From CAVRXT01 sp049644285 (lineage in GTDB: Bacteria > Acidobacteriota > Terriglobia > Acidiferrales > UBA7541), in NCBI GenBank assembly GCA_049644285.1, contig JBARRP010000183.1, positions 1 through 41,792 of the forward strand: 41,792 bases of DNA. The letters run 5' to 3'. A program made the position numbers and the translations under genes. The notes below the pieces were generated by a model that ran no database searches, was not told the DNA's origin, and worked only from the letters and a program-made list of their open reading frames with translations. This document shows positions 31,845-38,735 of the stretch, piece after piece; the stretch's first letter is position 1, and the number at the start of each line of letters is the position of its first letter.

Positions 31845-33576
31845 CACTTCACCTACCGGTGCTCAGAATGACGACGCTCGCTGATGCTTTTCCTATGAGG
31901 ATACACGGATACTGCGCGCCATTATACCATCGGGAGTCAATCGGGAGCTGACGTCGACGGGCGGGTGCGGTCAAGCGCTTGCGTGAAAGGATCGGGCGTA
32001 CGATTAGCTCAATTCCTCGGGCATGGCAATGTGTTGGCGCGCACGAGGACTTCGGCAGCGGACTTAGCGCGAATTCGTTTCGACATAGGTGTGAATAGAG
32101 AGGGTTTGGCCATCCGTGCGCGCCGTTACCGCGCCGTCGCGGTCGGTGCGAAAAAGTCGCGCGCCCCAAGCTTGATAGCGCTCGACCACATCTGGAAACG
32201 GTTGGCCGAAAGGATTGGCTTCTCCGACAGAGATCACGGCCACTTTCGGCGCGACGGCGTCGAGAAATGCCTCCGTTGAGGAAGTCTTGCTGCCATGGTG
32301 AGGAACTTTTAGAAAGTCGGCAGTGAGCGATTCACCTTGGTGCACGAGTTCTGCCTCGACTTTTTGCTCGATGTCACCGGGGAGTAGAAAGGTGATTTTG
32401 CCGTCGGTCAGCCGCAGCACCAAGGAATTGTTGTTCGAGGCAGTCGAGGTTGCGGAAGGATCTTGCGGCCACAAAACCCGGCCCTCGATTGCGTCCCAAT
32501 CGAATTTCGATCCTGCAAACTCGTGTGAAATCGAGACTCCTCGAGCGCGCGCCTGAGCGAGGAGGCCCTCGTACGCCGGCGTTTCCTCATCGCGTCCCAC
32601 CCAGAGCTGCGCAACATGGAAATTAGCGAGGACGGCGCGCAGACCGTCGAGATGGTCGTGGTGCGCGTGAGTCAGGGCCAGGATGTCCAATTTCTTCAAG
32701 CCGCGCGACCACAGATACGGCGAAACGACCTCTTCTCCCACATCGATGCCGGTGCGATACCCGCCGTACCATTCTGCCCCGGCCAGTCCGCCGCCATCGA
32801 TAAGCATCGTTCGGCCGTCGGGAAAAGCGGCGAAGATTGAATCGCCCTGGCCGACATCGAGGACAGTGACTTCGAGCAGGCCCTTGTTTAGGTCTGCGCG
32901 GAAGGGATGGGTCGCAACGAGAATCGAAAGCGCCGCTAGAGCGATCATGCCGGTCCACTCCGCGGTTCGTGGAGGAGGAGGAAGCCGGCGGCGCGTTTTT
33001 CGATCTCGTCGCAAAACGGCGGCGGAGCGCGCTGCTGCCATCAGCCAAACGAGCGCCGCAAAGAATCCCACGAGCAGCCACACGGGCGGACCGGGAATGC
33101 GGTAGGAGAGTTGCCGCATCTCGCCAAACCAGCGAATCGAAGCCAGCAACATTCCAACAAGAAGGCTCAACAGCTTTGCTGCGGGGGGCAGCGAGCGGCT
33201 TCCAAATGAACGAAATGCCCAAACCAAGACACCCGAGCGGAACAATTAGTCCGGTCAAAAGCACCGCAGGAATATTGCTTATGGGACCGGAGAGACTGAC
33301 CCGATGGAAATACAGCGCCATCAGGGGCAGCATGCCCCATTCAATCGTGGCTGACAGCAGGGCGATTTCCCACAGCCGCAGGCAGCAGCGGATGGGCAAC
33401 GTGAAGGATCCTTCAGCCCGGTGCGCGAGTTTGGCCGGCAGTTTGGCCTTCAGCCAACGCAGCGCTGAACGGAGGTCGATGCGGAGCTGAATCATCCGGG
33501 GCGAATGGGCCGCGTCGCGTGTAACGTCGCCCAAGTGCGCGAGTGCGGAACGCCGAGGAGAACTCGTGCGCTCAAT

Positions 33577-33579
33577 TCA
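33577..33579 (-). other. in-frame TGA inside comEC, replacing a Trp codon
   Basis: On the minus strand GGG CTG GCG CTC CCA TGA ATT GAG: the same frame continues without interruption as IERTSSPRRSALAHLGDVTR, clearly ComEC-like. Homologues as I recall have Trp after LP, so TGG to TGA is the simplest change. Confidence 0.7.
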
Positions 33580-33971
33580 TGGGAGCGCCAGCCCAGCGAT
33601 AATGCCTGCCGCCAAGAACGAGAGCTGGAAACTCGCATCGGTCAGGAAAGAAGGTCTCCACAGAAGAAGTGAGAGTGCGGCGAGACCGACGGCGTTTAGA
33701 AGTTCCACACGCCGGAAGAGCAATCGGGTGAGCAGAAAGAACGCCGCCACCAGTCCAGCCCGAAGGATGGGCGGCCGGTCCTCAACGATGCCAGCATAGG
33801 CAGCAAGGGCCGCGAGCGTGAGCAGCGTTCGCACAAGCAGTGGAAGTCTCAGCTTTCGTCCAAGCCAGAAGATGAAGACCGCCAGCGCTCCCACATGCAG
33901 CCCAGCGACCACGAGCACGTGGTAGGCGCCCGCCTTCTGGAACGTTACCGCGGTATCAGAATCGACGAAAC

Positions 33972-34013
33972 CGAGCGCGCTGCCCTCTTGCGCGCGATGC
34001 TGTTGGGCGATCG
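33972..34013 (+). other. 42-bp block of comEC that appears inverted in place
   Basis: comEC is on the minus strand, but the ComEC motif AALLRAMLLGDR is encoded on the plus strand (motif codons LLRAMLLGDR at 33985-34014). The minus strand at the same place gives unrelated sequence, and ComEC resemblance returns at FVDSDTAVTFQKAGAYHVL (from 33969 downward). The block's ends are CGAGCG (33972-33977) and CGATCG (34008-34013); read as an inverted pair they match at 5 of 6 positions. Confidence 0.65.
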
Positions 34014-34712
34014 CACCTTGGCAAAAAGCGTGTCCACTCGCTTGACTAAGTCGCCTCGCAAGCGCGCGAGACGATGATGAATTCCCAACGGCCGAGCGCC
34101 GAGCTTTTGCAGCAATTCCGCGCTGCGCAGCGTTCCATTGAGGTTGATTCCTTGGTGAGCGAAGTAGCCTCGAGCATCGAACGCTCCTGGATCCAGGAAA
34201 TTGCGCGGCGGCCGGGCGTGGAGCAGGGCCTCGACGCGATCCCCGGCGTGGAGAGTTTCCGAGGGCAGCGTCTCACCCATGGGAGGGAAAGAACAAATTC
34301 GCGCGGAGGCCGCCGGTCACCGGAACGGTGCGCCCGGCTAGCTCGACCTCTTCAAGGGCAATTTCATAGCGCCGTCCCCACGGCAGCTCGCTGGGATCGT
34401 CGCGCAGTACCCCGCGCCAGCGTAATGGTTCGCTTGTAGCGAACTCGCCGCGCTCGATCAGTCTCGCGGCGCTGTTTGTGGGCACGGAGATTTGCTCGAG
34501 ATTTGCGGCAAGCGCGCCAAGCGAAAGCCAGGTAAGCAGAACAAGCGCCCACGCCAGGTGTGCGCGGCCTCGCCAGAGCGCTACAAGGCCGACGAGAATC
34601 GCCGCTGTAGGCAGGATCAGCCATACGCGCCAGTTCAGCTTCTGCCCCGGCGCGAGTGCGAGGCATTCGACACTAGTGGCAAAAGCGAGACTGAGCCAAA
34701 GGACAGGAAGTT

Positions 34713-36002
34713 TCATGAACGTCTTGCAAGGCGCACGACTGATTCGATGTGGAACGTTTGCGGAAAGAGATCGAACAGATGGACTTTGTCGATGACGTAG
34801 CCGGCCTTTAGAAGCTCAGCCAGATCGCGCGCGAGAGTCGAAGGATCGCAGGAAACGTACCTAATTTGCTCGGACCCAAGGCGGCCGAGGTGCGCAAGCG
34901 CCCTCGGATCGAGGCCCGCGCGTGGCGGATCCACTACAACAAGCTGAGGCTTTTCGCGAAACCTGGCGATAAAGTCTTCTACGTCGGCACCTCGCGATTC
35001 GACATGTCCGCGGCTGGACGCGAGATTGGCTTCAAGATCGCGCAACGACGCAGGATTCGATTCTACCGCGATGACACGCGTGGAGCAGTTCGCCAGCGGC
35101 AGGGCGAACAATCCGACGCCAGCGAACAAATCCAGAGCGAGGCCTTCGGCTGGGGCGTCACCTGCGACAGTGCGCATCATCTCTTCGACCAGAAAGCGAT
35201 TCACTTGAAAAAAAGACATATGCCCGACGCGATAGTTGTTTCCAGCGACGTTGTAAAGAAGATAGCCAGGTCCGAGGAGCTCCATGCGGTCTTGGCCTGG
35301 GTCGTGAAAGAGCATGCTTTCGACAGCATCGGGAAGGATCTGGCGAAACTTTTCCGCGAGCGTGGAGACTGGTGTGGCGGAGCTCGTGAACGCGACGTTC
35401 AAGAGCAGCTTTCGATCCGCGGCGTCCACGAAGGCCTCGATTTCTCTGATCGCGGAGGGCAGCTCGCGGGCGGCGAATGCCTCGCGTAGCGATCGCAGCG
35501 TTCGTTCCAGACACGGCGAGAGGATCGCGCATTCATCGACGGCGATGAATGCCGTCGAACCGGCGCCAAAATACCCGATGCCCAGGTTTCCGTGGTTGCT
35601 GCCGTCGCCGCTACTCGTCGAACGCACCTTCCACTGGGCGCGATTGCGATATCCCCAAGGCGGAGAGGGGTGTGATGTGATGGGGCCACTCCAGTCGATG
35701 CGACCGATCCGGCGAAGCGTCTCGCGCAAAATTTCGGACTTGTAACGGAGCTGCGCCTCGTAGGGAATGTGCTGGTAATGGCAGCCGCCGCAGGAGTGAA
35801 AATAGGGGCAGCGTGGCACGACGCGCTCGGGCGAGGGAGTCAGCAATCTTTGGACGCGGCCCCGAACGAATTTCTTCTTTCGCTCGACGGGCTCGACGGC
35901 AACCTCTTCCTCCGGCAACACAAACGGAACAAACACAGTTGAGCCATCCGCGTGGGCGAGGCCATCCCCACCGTAAATTAGCTTTTCGATTTTGACATCC
36001 AT
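34713..36002 (-). CDS. rlmD: 23S rRNA (uracil-5-)-methyltransferase RlmD/RumA-type
   Basis: 429 residues. N-terminal TRAM domain (about 1-52; KLIYGGDGLAHADGSTVFVP). A cysteine cluster C65-x5-C71-x2-C74 (CPYFHSCGGC) is the iron-sulfur site of the RumA/RlmD branch. The SAM pocket is ALDLFAGVGLFALPLA, then VVDPPRAGLDPRAL and VSCDPSTLARDLAELLKAGY, with the catalytic Cys in SCDPS. It methylates C5 of a uridine in 23S rRNA; RlmD, RlmC and tRNA TrmA-type relatives are hard to separate by eye, so the exact target is not certain. The TGA overlaps the start of comEC by 4 nt. Confidence 0.88.
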   Translation of the reverse strand: MDVKIEKLIYGGDGLAHADGSTVFVPFVLPEEEVAVEPVERKKKFVRGRVQRLLTPSPERVVPRCPYFHSCGGCHYQHIPYEAQLRYKSEILRETLRRIGRIDWSGPITSHPSPPWGYRNRAQWKVRSTSSGDGSNHGNLGIGYFGAGSTAFIAVDECAILSPCLERTLRSLREAFAARELPSAIREIEAFVDAADRKLLLNVAFTSSATPVSTLAEKFRQILPDAVESMLFHDPGQDRMELLGPGYLLYNVAGNNYRVGHMSFFQVNRFLVEEMMRTVAGDAPAEGLALDLFAGVGLFALPLANCSTRVIAVESNPASLRDLEANLASSRGHVESRGADVEDFIARFREKPQLVVVDPPRAGLDPRALAHLGRLGSEQIRYVSCDPSTLARDLAELLKAGYVIDKVHLFDLFPQTFHIESVVRLARRS

Positions 36003-36025
36003 TGCCGGGGCTCGCGGGCCGCGTA

Positions 36026-36754
36026 TCAGGTGAGGTAGAAAAGGCTCAAGCGCGGCAATCCAAGGTTCTCATAAAGACGCTTCTGCGTATACTGGCGTTC
36101 GAGCTGGGCGAGCTGTTCGGCAGACATCTTTCGGCGATAGGGTGCAAGGGCGCGGTCCATTTCGCGGCGAATGTTGAGCAGCGTTTCCTCGCTGGCGTTC
36201 GCCGCCAGCGTCGCCGTCATTTTTTCTTCCAGGACCGTCAAGCGCCGCTCCAGATCCTCCAGGTCGAGCGTTGACGGAGAATCGAGCAGTGTCTTCAAGT
36301 CATCCAGTCGCCGGGCGGTCTCCATAATGCGAGATGACAGGTCACTATCCGCTGCCTGGTGTTTTTCGGCGGAGATTCGAAGGCGCGTCGCATTGTGCTC
36401 GAAGTAGTGCATCAGCTCCTGGCGAGAAAAGGGCTCCGACGCTTGCCTTGGTTTCGTGAGCTCGGGACCACCGCCGGCAGCGGATTCCTGCGCTTCTTGC
36501 GCTGCGTCAAGAACAGCATCCACACAATAAGCGAGGTTCTTCAACTGGCGGCCGCCGGCAGCGCGCCGCGATCGGGCATAGCTTTCAAATGCCCGGTCAA
36601 TCCCTTTGAGCACCGCGTCGAGAGGAATCCCCGCCTTCTGCCACGTCTCGACGATGGCCCAATCCAGGGGGGATACGAGTAGGTGCGCGCCACGCTTCCG
36701 CCAGAAGTATTCTTCGATTTCGGTAAAGTAGTTGAAATAGTTGAATGCGGCCAT
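36026..36754 (-). CDS. coiled-coil protein of unknown function
   Basis: 242 residues, no signal peptide. I do not recognise a named family. The N-terminal 80 residues are conserved-looking (FNYFTEIEEYFWRKRGAHLL, SPLDWAIVETWQKAGIPLDA, VLKGIDRAFESYARSRRAAG), a helical arrangement vaguely like helix-turn-helix or DnaD-type modules. From about 115 to 215 it is almost all heptad-like helix (MHYFEHNATRLRISAEKHQA, LDLEDLERRLTVLEEKMTAT), followed by RKMSAEQLAQLERQYTQKRL. This suggests a dimer or oligomer, possibly a regulator or scaffold. It lies between coaX and rlmD, 17 nt after coaX and 23 nt before rlmD, so it is probably co-transcribed with both. Confidence 0.65.
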   Translation of the reverse strand: MAAFNYFNYFTEIEEYFWRKRGAHLLVSPLDWAIVETWQKAGIPLDAVLKGIDRAFESYARSRRAAGGRQLKNLAYCVDAVLDAAQEAQESAAGGGPELTKPRQASEPFSRQELMHYFEHNATRLRISAEKHQAADSDLSSRIMETARRLDDLKTLLDSPSTLDLEDLERRLTVLEEKMTATLAANASEETLLNIRREMDRALAPYRRKMSAEQLAQLERQYTQKRLYENLGLPRLSLFYLT

Positions 36755-36771
36755 CGGGGTGGCGCCGGCGA

Positions 36772-37638
36772 TCAGCGTGCCGGCTTTCGTGGCATGGTTG
36801 AGGAGGGAACGAAGGTGGCCTTCCGTCGAGATCCGGCGGACTGGTTCGGGCCCGCCGCTGATTTGTTCATGGCGGCCGGATTGCGCTCCCAGATGATCCG
36901 CAAGCCTTCGAGGGTGAGGAATTCATCGATTATTTCTATGTGCCGAGAAGCCTTGCCGATCAGTGCCGCTTGTCCGCCGGTTGCCACGACTTTCGTCTTC
37001 GGACCGAGCACCTTTTTCATTCGATCCAGGATTCCGTCGACGAGATCGGTGTAGCCGTAGTAGAGGCCTGCTTGCATGGAAGCGGCGGTATTCGTCGCGA
37101 TGATTTTTCCCGGGTCCTTGATCTCGACGCGGAAGAGTCGCGCCGCCCGGGCAAACAGCGCCTCCGCCGAAATCCCGATGCCGGGCGCCAGCACGCCGCC
37201 CAGATACTCTCCTTGCGCCGAGATGGCATCGAAATTGATGGCGGTGCCGAAATCCACGGCGATGCATGGCCCCCCATATTTCTCGTAAGCGGCAACGCTG
37301 TTTACGATACGGTCCGCACCCACTTCCTGCGGGTTCTCATACTGCACCGCCATGCCCGTTTTCACGCCGGGTTCGACGAAAAGCGCATGCAGGCCAAAAT
37401 ACTTTTCGGCCATTTCAGCGAGGCGTGTGTTCAGGGGTGGCACCACCGAGCTGATAATCACGCCATCAATCTCACGCGGCTCAAGCGCAGCGAGGGTGAA
37501 GAGATCCCGAGTCAGAATGCCGTATTCATCAGCGGTCTGGTCGCGTGCGGTCGTGAGCCGCCAGTGGGCGAGCAGCTCAGAGCCACGAAAGACTCCCAGC
37601 ACTGTATTCGTGTTGCCGACATCCATGACTAGGAGCAT
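36772..37638 (-). CDS. coaX: type III pantothenate kinase
   Basis: 288 residues. ASKHA fold: DVGNTNTVLGVF at 6-17 (phosphate-binding and catalytic Asp6), GADR at 107-110 and AVDFGTAINFDAI with Asp129 near 127-139, then YLGGVLAPGIGISAEALFAR. It starts CoA synthesis by phosphorylating pantothenate and is insensitive to CoA feedback. The domain is complete by about residue 255; the last 30 residues (NKSAAGPNQSAGSRRKATFV) are a charged tail not usual for the family. ATG 37638 overlaps the birA TGA by 1 nt (TGATG). Confidence 0.92.
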   Translation of the reverse strand: MLLVMDVGNTNTVLGVFRGSELLAHWRLTTARDQTADEYGILTRDLFTLAALEPREIDGVIISSVVPPLNTRLAEMAEKYFGLHALFVEPGVKTGMAVQYENPQEVGADRIVNSVAAYEKYGGPCIAVDFGTAINFDAISAQGEYLGGVLAPGIGISAEALFARAARLFRVEIKDPGKIIATNTAASMQAGLYYGYTDLVDGILDRMKKVLGPKTKVVATGGQAALIGKASRHIEIIDEFLTLEGLRIIWERNPAAMNKSAAGPNQSAGSRRKATFVPSSTMPRKPAR

Positions 37639-38639
37639 CAGCGGGCCTCCCCAACATCGCCGGAGATGACGGATTCGACTCCGCGGCCGTCGTCGCGATC
37701 AACCCGCAGAATTCCGTTTGGCTCGAGCCCCACCGTCTTGCCGGTGAACGTCTCCGATGCGGTGCTGATTTTCACATGCTTCCCCTGGAAATAGCTCGAG
37801 ACCTCGGCGAACCTCCGCAGAATCGGCGGCGAGCCCTCCGTAAGGAGCTGATTGTAGTAGCCGTCGAGATTGCGCAGCAACCGAATCAGTAACTCGAGCC
37901 GCGAATGGGTCCGTCCTGTCTCCATTTTAAGTGACGTGGCAATTCCATCGAGCTCGGCCGGCATCCGCGTCTGGTTGACGTTGATCCCGATGCCCACGAC
38001 GGCATAGTGGATGCGGTCTGGCTCGGCGTGCATTTCCGTCAGGATGCCGCAAAACTTGCGGTCGCGCACCAGTAAATCATTGGGCCAGCGAATATCCGGG
38101 GCCACATCGAGCTCCTCAGCGACGGCATCGCGCGCCGCAAGACCGGCCGCCAGCGTCAGGAGCGGCGCCTGGATGGGTGAGATCGGCGGCCGCAACAGAA
38201 TCGTGGCGTGGATGCCGGCCGACTTCTCCGAGAGCCATACGCGGCCGGCCCGGCCGCGCCCCGCAGTTTGTTCTTCGGCGAGGACAACGGCGCCGTGAGG
38301 TTCGCCCTCTTCGCCGAGCCGCATCGCCACCGTGTTCGTTGAATCCACTTTGAAGAAGTGATAGATGCGCCGGGCGAATGGCGTTTTCAAGAGATGCCTG
38401 CTCAAAAGCCGCGGGACTAGAATGTCGGGGATGCGTTCGAGGTGATAGCCGGTGCGGGGATGGCCTCTCACCTTGACACCCAGGCCGCGGAGTTTCTGAA
38501 CCCAGCGCCAGACGGTGTAACGCGACACACCGATTTCCTTTCCGATTTTGGCGCCACTGATCACGATCGTCGAGTTATCCACGAGCAGCGTGAGCAGCGC
38601 GTCAATGCGCCGGTCCGTCGTACCACGAGGCTTGGTCAA
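37638..38639 (-). CDS. birA: biotin--[acetyl-CoA-carboxylase] ligase with N-terminal HTH
   Basis: 333 residues. Residues 10-68 form a winged helix-turn-helix (STIVISGAKIGKEIGVSRYT, then VRGHPRTGYHL), so it can be a bifunctional BirA that also represses biotin genes. The catalytic part has STN at 100-102, GRGRAGR at 127-133 (biotinyl-AMP loop) and RWPNDLLVRDRKFCGILTEM. It activates biotin with ATP and attaches it to the carboxylase carrier protein. Direct coupling to coaX places biotin-dependent and CoA-dependent metabolism in one transcript, a pairing that also occurs in other bacteria. Confidence 0.93.
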   Translation of the reverse strand: MTKPRGTTDRRIDALLTLLVDNSTIVISGAKIGKEIGVSRYTVWRWVQKLRGLGVKVRGHPRTGYHLERIPDILVPRLLSRHLLKTPFARRIYHFFKVDSTNTVAMRLGEEGEPHGAVVLAEEQTAGRGRAGRVWLSEKSAGIHATILLRPPISPIQAPLLTLAAGLAARDAVAEELDVAPDIRWPNDLLVRDRKFCGILTEMHAEPDRIHYAVVGIGINVNQTRMPAELDGIATSLKMETGRTHSRLELLIRLLRNLDGYYNQLLTEGSPPILRRFAEVSSYFQGKHVKISTASETFTGKTVGLEPNGILRVDRDDGRGVESVISGDVGEAR

Positions 38640-38735
38640 CTAGCGCCCTCCAAGGCGAGCCAGCTTACTTGAGGAAAGGGCATCTGGACAACCATGCGAA
38701 TCGATTGCGAGGCGCATATCTACGACGCTGGCAAG

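Larger units (their letters stand above)
32064..34716 (-). pseudogene. comEC: comEC/rec2 DNA-uptake channel gene, broken in several places
   Basis: ComEC carries single-stranded DNA across the inner membrane during natural transformation. Here about 884 codons of ComEC sequence are spread over three frames. From the start: an N-terminal segment (34716 to about 34285), a shift into a DUF4131/OB-like part (GDRVEALLHARPPRNFLDPG), a disturbed stretch at 33970-34015, then the competence-domain core (AYHVLVVAGLHVGALAVF), a TGA in the middle of the conserved run ending GLALP (33577-33579), more membrane helices (RVSLSGPISNIPAVLLTGLI), a shift at the C6 run near 33185, and an intact metallo-beta-lactamase domain (LTHAHHDHLDGL, VPHHGSKTS). 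ATG 34716 overlaps the rlmD TGA. With four lesions in one gene and none elsewhere in the window, I take it as a genuine pseudogene rather than sequencing error. Confidence 0.85.

Noticed and set aside
33895..34077. Short plus-strand frame containing ERAALLRAMLLGDRTLAK as a separate gene
   Set aside because: The motif belongs to ComEC and is explained by a small inversion inside comEC; the rest of the frame is antisense sequence.
32064..34716. Reading the comEC TGA as Trp (recoded genetic code) or as selenocysteine
   Set aside because: TGA ends many intact genes here through ATGA overlaps, no SECIS-like need is apparent, and comEC also has frameshifts.
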